Source: Endothia cerciana (taxonomy: Eukaryota > Ascomycota > Sordariomycetes > Diaporthales > Cryphonectriaceae). From it: a stretch of DNA of 64,000 bases. The DNA lies in the NCBI GenBank assembly GCA_026119935.1, contig JALRMH010000024.1:186001-250000 (forward strand), in the 5' to 3' direction. Below, in pieces: positions 1 through 10,767 of the stretch (position 1 is the first letter of the stretch; every line of letters begins with the position of its first letter). Made by a program: the position numbers and the translations under genes. Below the pieces are notes generated by a model. It did no database searches. It had not been told where the DNA came from and worked only from the letters and a program-made list of their open reading frames with translations.

Positions 1-1494
1 CCTTCTTATGAGGGAGGGCCTTCCGCCAGGACCGGCGAAGCGGATTATCCTCCCACCAGGAACGAACTATCTTCGTCTTTGTCAAGTTGTAGTAATCTAG
101 GCGAACTTATATGATAAGGGCCCCCCTCGACGCTCATCCGGTAAGATCGGCCCATCTGAGCTGCTGGGACGGTTCAGCACGAGTATTGGAGGGCCTTCCT
201 GCATATGGGGGTGCTGGGCTTTTGGCATGGTCCTGGTGGGATCAGGGGACTGTGCTCATCCTGGGACAGATACCTGGCAAGTCTTTCCTCGTGATGAACC
301 TGCGAGATACTTGTCGTGGACCCTGCCCTGGATGTCCATAGTCGACCTTGGGCCAACCAAGTATCTGCCGAGAGTTTTCCGGTTGATCCTGAGGAGAGCT
401 AAGGGGAGACTTGGAGCCGGGCTGCGGAGAACTCGTGGGGATGACAACCAAACTGGAAACCCACCTGCCCTCTGTTCAGCACGCCCCAAGGCTCGTAAAA
501 CGGTGGGCAGAACTGACACCCGACCATGACGAGGCTCAGGGTATTAGCTTCAGCTTTGAACCATCAAGTCTTCTTGGCTCCCAGTGGTTGGCTGTTCTTT
601 TTTTACGCGTCGCGAACTCGACAAGGGCGTCGTCGTCTCAGCAGCACTAGTACGCAATATCAGCTTTCGACTGAGGGAACCAAGTAGCCGACGCATCAGT
701 TCGTGCAACCAAGACCAAGACCACACTTGCAGTTCCATACAAGTTTCCCCCCCCGGCGATAGGGGCCCCACCGGGAATACGTTCGGCTTTGTATCAAAGG
801 CTGCAGTCTGTGCGGGTCAGCTGCCACATCTTTGGTAGAGGCAGCGGAGGCTCTCATATAGTGTAGCACGCAGGCTGGGTCGCAGAGCGGGCGCGGAGTG
901 GTCCGTCCCAACTTCAGCACAAGGAAGATGGCTGGAGATTCATGTTGCAGCCGAGCTATTGATTTCTCTTGTCTCTTCGCCAATGCTGGCATGCCGTGGC
1001 TCGTGAGGGCTGGAGGGGAAAACTTTCCCCCCATCGAGTCGATTGCCGCTATCTCGGGATCGCATCTGCCTCGTCACGGTCAGGAGACATCAGTGAATAT
1101 GCTGACGGAGGAATCGCTCCTTGGCCGTCGGGTACGAAGTTCATAGTTGCAGGTGAGGTGGGGAAGTCTGGTTTGCTGCATGTGCTGGTAAGGGTGATAA
1201 AGGATAAACTTCGGTTATTTGTGAACGAAGTCCCATCCCTACCAGTGAGAGCCCGGTGGTTAGTCATGGCTCGCCCCAGGCCCCCTCCGCTCGGGGCTGG
1301 CCGCCAGCAGTTGGCACCATCCAGGGGCCCGGGCCGGCCGAACAGCGGCGCCCTGGCATTGACATCACTCTCTGATCCCGAAAGTTTTGTCAGCGACCGC
1401 CAGCTTAGGACACAGACGACGACGACACGCGGCCGTTAACACCAGCCGACTAATCACAATTCCTCTCGGTCAGCACCCAGTCACTCTGCTGTCC
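1..1494. other. Intergenic region upstream of isa2; no gene seen
   Basis: Several short overlapping reading frames exist on both strands, but none has recognisable domains, a consistent intron pattern or family resemblance. The right-hand part should contain the promoter and 5' leader of isa2. A gene beginning left of the window cannot be excluded. Confidence 0.5.
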
Positions 1495-2346
1495 ATGAGT
1501 TGCACAAGCTCGGCCTCGGCAGCTAAGCTGTTCGTGCAGCTCGCACCGGCGGGATGCGCCACACCACCTGTGCTCGATTTCCTACTGCCCCGTGGTCGTG
1601 CCGTGGCTACTGCCTCCGGGAGGGCCCTCCGCAGCACCACGGCGAGGACAGGATCAAGAAATCTCCAGAGCGCCGCCGTAAGAGTGCTATGGAGGACCCC
1701 ACATGGTGACCTGTACGGACCAGGCGCACTGCCAGCAGCAAGGCCTGGCGCATCATACAGGTTGACCCGGAGGTTCACCCAGGTGGCCTACAACCCCCAG
1801 ATGGATGACGATGGAAACGAGATGAAGCTGGAAATAACGCCCAGGGCAGCAAAGGTCCGTCTGTTGTCCCTACTACTGTCTCGGGCACCCCTGAAGCGAC
1901 CTAGAAGCTAACTTTTCCCTTGCCTGTAGCGTCTCTCCGACATCATGAAGAAAGATGCCAACCCCCACCTCGCCCTCCGGATCCAGGTCGAGTCCGGCGG
2001 CTGCCACGGCTTCCAATACCTCATGTCGCTCGTCACCCTGCCGTCCGCCCTACCTCCCCGACCCGCCGCAGGCGCCGAGCCGGCCGAGCACCCCGGCGAG
2101 GGCGCCGACTCGGGCGAGGTCAGGGAGGACGACACCATCCTCACGCACTCCAAAAAGGAGGGAGACACGGAGGTGGACTTGTCCGCACCAAAGGTCATAC
2201 TCGACCAGCCGTCGCTCCAGCTGCTGAAGGGGAGCAAGGTCGACTACACCATGGAGCTGATCGGTTCGCAGTTTAAGATCGTGGACAACCCGGCTGCAAC
2301 GTCAAATTGTGGGTGCGGGAGCTCATTTGACATCAAGGGGCTGTAG
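1495..2346 (+). CDS. isa2: Mitochondrial iron-sulfur cluster assembly protein Isa2 (A-type, HesB/IscA family)
   Basis: Predicted exons 1495-1854 and 1930-2346 join in frame to give 258 aa; the 75-nt intron has a GTCCGT donor and a CTGTAG acceptor. The Arg/Ser-rich N-terminus of about 90 residues, with almost no acidic residues, looks like a mitochondrial targeting region. The A-type domain follows, with the first conserved Cys in ESGGCHGFQY and the C-terminal Cys pair in NCGCGSSFD. A charged insertion after the first Cys, rich in Ala/Pro/Glu, fits fungal Isa2 better than Isa1. Isa1/Isa2 with Iba57 act late in mitochondrial [4Fe-4S] cluster assembly, for example for aconitase and lipoate synthase. 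The start is the first ATG in the open frame; upstream in-frame codons are only non-ATG. Product call is strong; the exact N-terminus is less certain. Confidence 0.88.
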
Positions 2347-2934
2347 ACCATTCATCGCTGAGGTTAGCCTGTCGGGGATTGGGGGGGTGAAGGTCAGGGA
2401 ACAAGAATATACCCGGCGGCGGCAAAAATTGTGATGTGTACTGCGCGGAGTTCATCGGCCCAGCATGTCTTCCAGCGACTGTCCACAAAGATCATCAGCC
2501 GGTTGTGATATTGCATATGTGGCGACCTCATGGGGAGTAGTGTCTCCTGCTCGTGGGATACCGAGACTACTTCCTACTACTGCTTTAGGTGGGGAAAGCG
2601 GACCTCACGTATATATTACGAAGCATTGGGTGGACTGCACAAAAGAATACCATTTGTGTATGATGACGAAGAGTATTGGACGAGATTACAAGCGAGTGTG
2701 GGCAGTGACGACGCGGTGCTATTCTGACTTGACCTTGATACCGCGAGTATGATGTGTAGTAAAGAGACGGTGACCAGTCACACGAGGGTACATGGGCAGA
2801 GGATGGAAATTAAGCCTCAAGGAAAGCAAGCAGACTCTTTTTTCCATTTAACGCCGTTCATCCATGCCGAGTACCGTTAGTTCCCTTCCCAAGTTCACAA
2901 AGACCATTCGAAAAGCAACACTATCGCCGACTTC
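2347..2934. other. Convergent 3' region between isa2 and rpl7
   Basis: This should hold the 3' UTRs of isa2 (+) and rpl7 (-). Reading frames near 2465-2752 are short, lack family resemblance and have no supporting splice pattern. No repeat or RNA gene was recognised. Confidence 0.5.
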
Positions 2935-4517
2935 CTAGTTCATCTGGCGGATGAGGGCGTTGATGTTCTCCTCGCGGTTGCCCAGGTCACCACCCTCGAT
3001 GAAGTGCTTGAACTTGCGGGGACGGAAGCCGCCGTTGGGGTTGGACAGCTTGAAGGGCCACAGGAAGTTGGAGGCCTGCTTGAAGTTGGGGCCGACGGTG
3101 TAGATCTCGTGGATGAGGTCCTCGATGCAGACAATGCCGTACTTGCCGAGGTTCTCCTCAATGATGGAGTTGTCGGTCAGGGCAACACGCTGCTTGTTGA
3201 CCTTTCCGTAGCCGCGCTTGTAGACGAGCTCCTTCACGCTCTTCAGGTTGGGGTAACCGTAGGCGACCCAAGGCTCAATAACCTTGATCATTTCCGTCAC
3301 AGCCTTGGTGACGCGAACGAAGACACCGTTGTTGATCTGCAGGAGACGCAGCAGTTGGAGGATCTTGCGGGGCTTGGGGGCGATCTTGTTGATACTGCAA
3401 GGATGTCAATGGCCGTTACAGCGAGGGGTTGGAACCAGGCACAACACATACCCCTTGATACGGATGATGAAGATGAGCTTGGCCTCCTCAGGAACGTAGA
3501 ACTCGCCGGTCTGCTTGGCGACACGGCCGAGGCGGACCTTCTCGCGCTCAGCATCGCGGTACTCCTGAACGTACTTCTCAGCACGCTTGAAGATGACGCC
3601 ACGCTTCTCCTTGTTGGCCTGTACGGAGGACAGTTAGCATCAACAGTCCAAACACCATTCTTGACAATCCATGATTCTTCTCCATTGATCAGACCCGAAA
3701 GACAGTATATTTCGCGGACATCATTGACTGTAGTCTAGTCGGTGCGTGGATACAGTTGTACATCACTTCGCTTGCGTGGACGGCAGTTAACTCCTCACTG
3801 ACCTTCTTCTTCTTGTCGGCCTCGGCGGTCTTCTCAGCACGAGCCTTCTCCTGAGACTTGCGCTTCTTCAGGAGAGTCTCGGGGACCAGGATCTGGTCGT
3901 TGGTAGGAACAGAACTATACGATCATTTCCAGATTAGTACGTAGTCCAACATACCGAAGTATGGAGGAGAGCGCCGGTGGAGAACTGTTGCGAATGCGAC
4001 ATTCTCTGCATGGCTAACTCGGTTGTTTGAATTTGATCGGTGAGGCCGCAGGTCAGGTCGAGCACATGTGCAAGCACACCGTCCGTGACCGCGGGTTAAC
4101 CCTCATCCGACAACACCTCGACAGACGCCGAGAGAGGATGCTCGCAGTGTTATAATCGACCAGCCGGTAAGGCAATGATTGACAATGGCTTGATGACCGG
4201 TGCGATACTGCGGCAATGATTTTCAGAGAGAAAGTCTGTGAAGACCTTCAGCTCCAACACCCCGCGCATCATCTCTCAATCTGCAGGCTGTATCTCAAGC
4301 CCGAAGGAAGGAGGGAGATGCGGCAGGAAAGATCGAGCTGGCTGCATTTGCTCACTCCATGACGGAGTCGCAGAGCAAAGCTTTGCCCAGCAGGAGAGGA
4401 CCACGACAATCTGCAAGAGAAGCTCCGTAAACCAGGCGGTGGGGTGATAGGGCAAGACTGCTGGCATCAAGAGTGATGCCAGTGCCAGCATGAGGATCAA
4501 ACATACGTCGCAGGCAT
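2935..4517 (-). CDS. rpl7: 60S ribosomal protein L7 (uL30)
   Basis: Four exons in transcription order, 4507-4517, 3803-3914, 3452-3618 and 2935-3394, join in frame to 249 aa, the usual length of eukaryotic L7. Exon 1 encodes only MPAT up to a split codon. Next comes the basic Lys/Arg/Ala-rich N-terminal helix, then the uL30 core (IRIKGINKIAPKPRK, LRLLQINNGVF) and the conserved end (FIEGGDLGNREENINALIRQMN region). It is a structural protein of the large subunit. The first intron is long (592 nt), as often in fungal ribosomal protein genes. The third exon junction lies next to a 184-nt intron (3619-3802) that carries a likely C/D snoRNA. The gene shares a short divergent promoter with rps14. 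Confidence 0.95.
3687..3768 (-). ncRNA. Candidate intronic box C/D snoRNA (snR39/snR39B-type LSU rRNA methylation guide)
   Basis: This lies inside rpl7 intron 3619-3802, on the coding strand of the host. In transcript order I see box C GTGATGT (3766-3760), an internal C'-like ATGATGT (3724-3718) and box D CTGA (3692-3689). Directly upstream of box D is the guide CTTTCGGGT (3701-3693), complementary to GACCCGAAAGA, which I recall as a conserved LSU rRNA stretch near yeast 25S position 805. By the box-D-plus-five rule the target would be the G of CCCG. From memory, yeast snR39B modifies G805, and snR39 and snR59, hosted in the RPL7A and RPL7B introns, modify nearby A807. The terminal stem is weak and no clear D' box is visible, so the ends are approximate. 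Confidence 0.55.
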
Positions 4518-4875
4518 CTTGAGTTGGTGTCGTCAACGGTCCCTTGAGAAATTGGTCGAAGAAGAGAGTATGTCAAAAGGAATGGATGGGTTGAGCGTTC
4601 AAAGAAGAAAAAAAAAATTCAGAAGCTGGAGGGGAGGGGAAGCGTGAAGGCGGTCGGGGCTGGGCCGGTCTAATTTCGAAATGGAAAATTGGAGTAGGGC
4701 TGGTGGGAATTTTGCTTATCTAATCGCCCATCCTTCACTTTGATTGGTCGCACGCTTTGCAAGCGCTTTTCTGTCGAGCAGAGAACTTCGCGACTTCAGC
4801 CTTCTACTTTTTGATCTTCCGTCCACCAAACGAATTAACTGTCAACGACCCAGTCGATCAACAACATAATCCAAC
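4518..4875. promoter_or_regulatory. Divergent promoter shared by rpl7 (-) and rps14 (+)
   Basis: Only 358 nt separate the two start codons, so both ribosomal protein promoters and leaders must lie here or extend into transcribed sequence. Visible elements are an inverted CCAAT box (ATTGG near 4742-4747) and a pyrimidine-rich leader just upstream of rps14, around 4797-4830, typical of highly expressed fungal ribosomal protein genes. A short A run lies near 4609-4617. No binding site for a specific factor can be assigned by eye. Confidence 0.6.
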
Positions 4876-5603
4876 ATGCCTCCTAAGAAGACCGTCCGCC
4901 CCGCCCAGGAGAACATCTCCTTGGGTCCCCAGGCCCGCGAGGGTATGTCTGCCCTAGATTCAATGAGGTACTCGTGTGAGAAAGTTTGGCTGACGGAGCC
5001 CCTCCATCGTCACAGGTGAACTCGTTTTCGGCGTTGCCCGTATCTTCGCCTCCTTCAACGACACCTTCGTCCACGTCACCGATCTCAGGTTCGTCAGTCC
5101 TTGAAACTACAGACTGGGGTAGGAGGGCTTAGAGACGATGCCGCTGTCTCTCCCCGCGAGGGCGTCTCCTCGACCCAAAATGCGTTTCGAAATCGAGGCT
5201 AATATCCTGGCTGATTACAGTGGCCGCGAGACTATTTGCCGTGTTACTGGTGGTATGAAGGTCAAGGCCGACCGTGACGAGTCCTCCCCCTACGCTGCCA
5301 TGTTGGCTGCTCAGGACGTCGCTACCCGCTGCAAGGAGCTCGGTATCACTGCCCTGCACATCAAGATCCGCGCTACTGGAGGTACGTTGGGAGAGCATTT
5401 TCCCATTGCCCTCATCTCAAGCAGACAGCCGTTGCTGACAATCCCGTCTAGGTAACGGCACCAAGACCCCCGGGCCCGGTGCCCAGTCCGCCCTCCGTGC
5501 CCTGGCCCGTTCCGGCATGAAGATTGGCCGCATCGAGGACGTCACCCCGACTCCCTCCGACTCGACCCGCAGAAAGGGTGGTCGCCGTGGTCGTCGTCTC
5601 TGA
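4876..5603 (+). CDS. rps14: 40S ribosomal protein S14 (uS11)
   Basis: Four exons, 4876-4942, 5016-5088, 5221-5381 and 5452-5603, join in frame to exactly 150 aa, the usual uS11 length in fungi. The sequence runs from MPPKKTVRPAQENISLGPQ through the conserved core (FASFNDTFVHVTDLSGRET, GGMKVKADRDESSPYAAM) to the diagnostic tail with GNGTKTPGPGAQSALRAL, GRIEDVTPTPSDSTRRKGG and RRGRRL. uS11 lines the platform of the small subunit near the decoding region. All introns have GTATGT/GTTCGT/GTACGT donors and CAG/TAG acceptors. Intron 5089-5220 was searched for snoRNA boxes with no good match. It is divergent from rpl7. Confidence 0.96.
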
Positions 5604-6365
5604 TCGCCCAACTCCCCCTTCACCCCTCCTCCGTGGATGGGGCTGGCTGGTTGGCAGCAAGACGGACGGTTACAGACAAAATTGGGATTGGCGTGGCTAC
5701 TGCTGCATATGGGTTACTCTGTGGCGTTGACAGTTACGAGGAGAACGGCTTGCGCCTGGTCTCCATTCTTCACGGCTTACTTGCCCTTGTGGTAGGAGGC
5801 TGTTGTCACATGATGCTTATGGCACAGCTACAGCAATCAAAATGAAGTTAAACAATCCTGCTGCCCCAAGACATTGTTGGCTTATATGAAGACCGTCTAT
5901 GATAAATGTGGGAATCAAGTTGCAGCAATCTGCCGTGGTCCAGAAGAGCTACCTACACATGTCGACCATCTTGCCGCAACATTCACGGCTGTAGAAATTG
6001 CACCTTGGAGCACTTTGGAAGGGGTGGCGCCTGGTCAAGATGAAACGAGAACCGCTGCCAGCAGTGTGCAAGGGATCAAACCGTCAGCAAATGATTGACA
6101 CCGCAGTTGGAGAACAACGGACAGTACCGTGATTGAACAAGTTGAAGGCCAAGGTGCAGTCAACTCTTGAGCTCTATTTAACGACCATCACCGCAAATGC
6201 AATGGATCTCAAATCTGGCCGTACCTGCCGAGGATCTCCCTGAATCCTGCTTCAGACCTCTTGAGCTGTCTGAAAATCCACCAACACCACGCTTTTAGGT
6301 ATCACTCAAATCAAACCAAAGCAAACGCAAGCCTTGTGATGTGCACCACAATCTACCCCTTTCTT
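5604..6365. other. Convergent 3' region between rps14 and rad26
   Basis: Contains the 3' UTRs of rps14 (+) and the SNF2 gene (-). The small frames here are not convincing and I see no repeats or RNA genes. Confidence 0.5.
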
Positions 6366-9300
6366 TCACTTGTAATCAGACCTCAACGACCAGATTCCCC
6401 TCATAGTACTTCCCCTCTGCTCCATCTTAGCCACTGCATTCAGCGCCGCCTTGAACGCATCAGTGCTCTTCTTGTTCTTGCAGTAAGGGTTGAAGTGATC
6501 TACCAGCACCTTACTTGGCGCCTTGCCGCCATGACGCCGGATGAAAGGCGGGATCATCTCCTTAAAATCCTTGACGCCGTAGGTCCGGTTTGGAGGTGTC
6601 GCCGTCCCTGAGCGCGAGCTGCCCGCGCTGCCGCCGGCGATGCCTTGGCGGTCCCGAATCCCTGCGAGTACGCCAAGTGAGCCAGCCCCGCCGCGACCGC
6701 GGTTGGTGTTTGTCGGCCGTGGACGTCCTGCCTCGCCAACCTCGCCTGTCCAGGTGACCGTGCCGATGGGGACGTTCTGCGCCTGCTGGCCGGAGCGATG
6801 TAGATGTTGGGCGGCTTCTGCAGCCACGCGGTCCGCTTCCCGCTGCAGGATGGCGCGGTCGGGTCGGACAGTCTTCTTGCCGTTGGCACCGCTGATGACC
6901 TCCTCATGCTCAAGGGCTTCGTGGACTCCTTTGGCGAAGATGCCAGCCATGATACGGTCCTCTTCCTGCTCTGCGTCGCCCTCGTCCTCGCCGTCTTTGT
7001 ACTCCTCGAGGCCGGCGACACCGTCGATCTCTTCAAGCTTCTTGTCCTCGTCGTCTTTCTTGTTTTGGACCATGGCTTCCATTCGAGCGTGCTGGTCGCC
7101 CAGGTCGTAGTTGCCGCCCCCAGGTGTTACCTTGGGCTTCGGCGCGATGCTCGTCTTGACGTCGCTGCCCCTGAAGAGCTGGCCTGTCTCCGTACCATTG
7201 GAGTGGTCGGTACCAAGAGTGAACAAGTCATGCAGGTCGCTGAGATTGAGCGTCGTCCGCTGCTTGGGGTCTTTCAAAACTTTATTCGCAAGGAATTGCT
7301 TAAAGATCTGCCGCTGGTAAATCTTCTCCTCGATAGTGCCAGCTGTCATGAGGCGGTAGATAGTGACCTCCTTTTTCTGACCCAGACGCCAAGCCCTCTC
7401 ACGAGCCTGCACATCAGTCGAGGGATTCCAGTCCGGGTCGTAGATGATGACCCTGTTAGCACCCGTGAGGTTGACGCCTAGACCGCCGACTTTAGTGGTC
7501 AAGAGGAAAAGATCAATCTCGGGGTCGTTATTGAACCGATCGACGAGCCTCTGCCTCTCCTTGACGGCAGTCTTTCCATCCATGCGGAGGAAATTCACGC
7601 CCTCCTGGCGGCGAACGAATGCTTCTAGGATGTCCAGCATTTGTACGCTCTGGCTGAAGAGTAAGGTCTTGTGGCCAAGGCGCTTCCACATGGTAACAAG
7701 AGACTTAACGACTTGCATCTTGCCCGACTTGCTAGCTGAGCCCCATTTGTAGTCCACGCGCTTCTTGAGACTCGGGTGAGCCAGGTCAGGGTGATTGCAG
7801 ATCTTCCTTAGATGATCGATGCCGTAGAGCGATTTTCGCGTCTTGCTTAGAATAGCGCTCATGTCCTCAGATCTGAGGAACATCTCATATGCATCTCGTT
7901 GCCACCTCGTCAACTTGCAGAAAAGGACCTGCTCGCTCTTCTTTGGCAAATCTGCCGCAACGTCCTTCTTGGTACGCTGAAGAAGATATGGACTGATGGC
8001 GTCCTTCAGCGTCTCGGCGCATTTCTGCGCTGTCATGACCTGCACGTTGGTCGCATTCGCGTATCCACCTAATCTGATGGGCACTTCAAACTGGTTGCGG
8101 AAGGCCACGAGAGATCCCAGACGCATAGGGTTGATGAAGTCAAAGAGAGACCAGAGTTCGATCAGGTTGTTCTGCATGGGAGTACCCGACAGGATGATTC
8201 GATTAGGGGTAAGAAGTTCTTTGCAGTAGATGGTAATTGTCGTGTTCGGATTCCGAATCTTGTGTCCTTCGTCTAACACGGCGTAGTCCCACTCGACGGG
8301 GATCAGCACGTCTCCGTACGTCTGAAGACCTGCGTACGTGGTAACCAGGACGTGACCATGCTTGACGACACGGTCGACAATCCTCTTGGCAGACTTGCTC
8401 GACTTCTTGGGTTCGGAGAGCTCTTCCAACATGTCCTCGTCTTCATAACGCCCCTCGCTGCGAACATTCAACATGCCACTGCCAGAAGAATGTAGTATAG
8501 ACACTCGTAGGGGCGGCCACCACCGGTGGAACTCGCTGACCCACTGCTGAAGCACGGTGGCAGGAGCCACAACGAGAACAGGCTTGGTCAACTTCTTGCT
8601 GTAATGCAGTGCAGCCAGGAAGGAGATGACCTGGATAGTTTTGCCAAGTCCCATTTCGTCGCCGACGATGCCCCCAACCTTCTGGTCATATAGCTCCGCC
8701 AGCCACTGGACACCAGTCTTCTGATAATCAAACAGAGACGGGTATATGTCACCAGGCAGCTTCAGGCCGTCCTCGAATTGATGATCGGGCTGATCTGGGG
8801 AAGGTCTGAACCACTCTACTTCTTCATCATCCTCCTCCGCTGCCAGACCGTCACGCTCTCGCCTACGCCGTCTGGCGCGGCTCCTGCGCTCAACCCAATC
8901 TGCCAAGCGGCGCTGGTATGCCGACTCGTCACCGTCGTCGATCTTGCTAAAATCGATCTTGCCGTCGGGGTCCTTCGCGGCTTTAGACGCTTTCGGTTGC
9001 TTTCGCGGTTTGGTCCGGGTGAGGTCAGTCATGTCGTAGTCCTCGGAGGCACCCGTAGACATGGACTCAGGAGAAGCTGCCGACGCTGGCTCGAACTCGT
9101 CAGACGATTCAGCCTGCCTTTGAGTCCTGCGCTTCTTCCGAGGTCGAAGTGAAAACTCGCTCTCGACAGCAGCCGCACCCGCATCATCGTCCTCCTCAGC
9201 GAATCCGGGGAGGCGAAGATTCTGGTGCGAACGGATCTGATCCGCCGCCAGCTCATCCTCGATCTCTTCAGCCACGGCTTCGTCCTCAGCATCGATTATG

Positions 9301-9941
9301 GCATTTGCAAGGTCGCCGACCACACCCTCCCGCGAACCGCCAATCTTTGCGAAAGGAGTGATCTTGCCCGTGCGGATGAGGAACTCCCGCTGAGACTCGC
9401 CAGGGAGCCTGCCTTTCGCCGAGTCGGGAGCGATTTCCTCGTCCGGTCCAGCCTCGCGTCGTTCGTCGATGCGCGCAAAGAGATCTGCTATGTCCTTGTC
9501 GACTAGCTCGATCTCGGCATCGATCCGGGCAATCTCCTTCTTGATGGTGGCCACCAGAACCGGCTTGCCCCACGCCTTCCTCAACTTCTCTTGTTGCGCC
9601 TGTTTCTGATTCATGAACTTCAACCTCATAGCCTCTGCCCGTGCGATGCGATTCTTGTCTCTGGTTTCCTCGACTTCCATGAGAGCCAGGCTGGCTTGGT
9701 GGGATATGTCGCGCTCGAGGTCGTCTTGGTCGCGGGCAGTTGCGCTAAGACCCTTCAGGGCGGACTCCTCGTCGAGATCTTCGGGAATGTCGGCAGCAGG
9801 GCTGCCATCTCGATCGGAGTCGGGAGGTGATACAGCAGCGCCATCGTCGTTGAGTGCCACCGCCTTCTCATGGTCGCTCGCGTTCGCCGTAGATCCGGCA
9901 GGAGGCGAGTTGGCGGCCTCGCTGCCTTGTGGCGAGGACAT
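6366..9941 (-). CDS. rad26: DNA repair SNF2-family ATPase Rad26/CSB (ERCC6) homologue
   Basis: A single exon of 1191 aa; the start is the first ATG (MSSPQGSEAAN) of the frame. After an acidic, low-complexity N-terminus and a Lys/Arg-rich stretch comes the SNF2 ATPase: motif I DEMGLGKTIQVISFLAAL, motif II DEGHKIRN, motif III SGTPMQNNLIELWSLFDF, and motifs V/VI with TTKVGGLGVNLTGANRVI and RAWRLGQKKEVTIYRL. The DEGH box, the long C-terminal extension and the end (LVDHFNPYCKNKK region) fit the Rad26/CSB branch rather than Rad54 or Swi2. Rad26 acts in transcription-coupled nucleotide excision repair, displacing or remodelling stalled RNA polymerase II. Lack of introns over 3.6 kb is common for this family in Pezizomycotina. 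Confidence 0.92.
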   Translation of the reverse strand: MSSPQGSEAANSPPAGSTANASDHEKAVALNDDGAAVSPPDSDRDGSPAADIPEDLDEESALKGLSATARDQDDLERDISHQASLALMEVEETRDKNRIARAEAMRLKFMNQKQAQQEKLRKAWGKPVLVATIKKEIARIDAEIELVDKDIADLFARIDERREAGPDEEIAPDSAKGRLPGESQREFLIRTGKITPFAKIGGSREGVVGDLANAIIDAEDEAVAEEIEDELAADQIRSHQNLRLPGFAEEDDDAGAAAVESEFSLRPRKKRRTQRQAESSDEFEPASAASPESMSTGASEDYDMTDLTRTKPRKQPKASKAAKDPDGKIDFSKIDDGDESAYQRRLADWVERRSRARRRRRERDGLAAEEDDEEVEWFRPSPDQPDHQFEDGLKLPGDIYPSLFDYQKTGVQWLAELYDQKVGGIVGDEMGLGKTIQVISFLAALHYSKKLTKPVLVVAPATVLQQWVSEFHRWWPPLRVSILHSSGSGMLNVRSEGRYEDEDMLEELSEPKKSSKSAKRIVDRVVKHGHVLVTTYAGLQTYGDVLIPVEWDYAVLDEGHKIRNPNTTITIYCKELLTPNRIILSGTPMQNNLIELWSLFDFINPMRLGSLVAFRNQFEVPIRLGGYANATNVQVMTAQKCAETLKDAISPYLLQRTKKDVAADLPKKSEQVLFCKLTRWQRDAYEMFLRSEDMSAILSKTRKSLYGIDHLRKICNHPDLAHPSLKKRVDYKWGSASKSGKMQVVKSLVTMWKRLGHKTLLFSQSVQMLDILEAFVRRQEGVNFLRMDGKTAVKERQRLVDRFNNDPEIDLFLLTTKVGGLGVNLTGANRVIIYDPDWNPSTDVQARERAWRLGQKKEVTIYRLMTAGTIEEKIYQRQIFKQFLANKVLKDPKQRTTLNLSDLHDLFTLGTDHSNGTETGQLFRGSDVKTSIAPKPKVTPGGGNYDLGDQHARMEAMVQNKKDDEDKKLEEIDGVAGLEEYKDGEDEGDAEQEEDRIMAGIFAKGVHEALEHEEVISGANGKKTVRPDRAILQREADRVAAEAAQHLHRSGQQAQNVPIGTVTWTGEVGEAGRPRPTNTNRGRGGAGSLGVLAGIRDRQGIAGGSAGSSRSGTATPPNRTYGVKDFKEMIPPFIRRHGGKAPSKVLVDHFNPYCKNKKSTDAFKAALNAVAKMEQRGSTMRGIWSLRSDYK

Positions 9942-10767
9942 CGTGAACAACGGTTGGTTTAGTGTGGGGCCATGAAAGCCAGGTATGTATCGAGGAACCG
10001 GGAAATAAGGAAACAGGAAGATAGTAAATGTGATGGCATGGGTGGACGAACTGGCTGATTTGGAAGTGGCAGGACTGTCAAGCCGGGCAAGGTTTGACTG
10101 TCGCTGTTGGTAAGAGTGAGGAAGTAAGATGGGGTTTGGCCTGTGTGCCTGTGAGAAGGCGTTGGGAGGCGTCGGTAAAGTCTAGGTCGGGATGCGCTGC
10201 GGCGGTTCGGCGATGACGCATTCGAGTCGCGCTCCCACGTGCGGTCAATTAAAGCAGCGTCGTGCCTATCGACCCCTGCATCTTCGTTTCAGGGTACACA
10301 CCCCCAGTGACACCCGTAGCAGGCACCACGGTTCTGTAGCAGGCTCCCGTCCCACAGCAAGTATATCCGTCCCACAGCCGACTTTCCTGCTGAGGTCAAA
10401 TCTCATGACGCCTCAGCTCAAAGGGAGAAGCTACATCTTGAAGGTCTCATTATCTGCATCCTGGAAGGTCACCGAACGGAAAGACAACAGTAAATGTCAA
10501 ACCAATCGTTCCATCTCTTCATTCACCCAGTACGGCTTGGCGCGACCAATTCCGTTCCGGCGTGGACGCTGTCCAGCCCTGCCAGTGTCGGCCTACCATG
10601 ATATCTTACAATTCCTAACAGAAAGTACCTCGTAGTAATACCATCGCATGTAATGCTCGAAGAGCAGTTGGTCCGCGCCCTTGAACCGAACTATCATCTC
10701 CCAGGCGTGCCCATCCTTCAGTAGACCGCAGAGCCCTATCCGCCAACCATCCTTCGACCCTCTGTCC
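9942..10767. promoter_or_regulatory. Upstream region of rad26 and 3' flank of tyr1
   Basis: Both neighbours are on the minus strand, so this holds the rad26 promoter and leader and the tyr1 3' UTR. A plus-strand open frame (10192-10635, 147 codons) begins with ATG but has random-looking basic composition and no family resemblance, so it is not called as a gene. Confidence 0.5.

Noticed and set aside
4223..4271. Box C-like ATGATGC and CTGA boxes on the minus strand in the first rpl7 intron
   Set aside because: Only about 49 nt between the boxes, no terminal stem, and the would-be guide sequences do not match any rRNA stretch I know.
10192..10635. 147-codon plus-strand ORF starting with ATG
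   Set aside because: Lies in the rad26 promoter, random basic composition, no domain and no splice partner.
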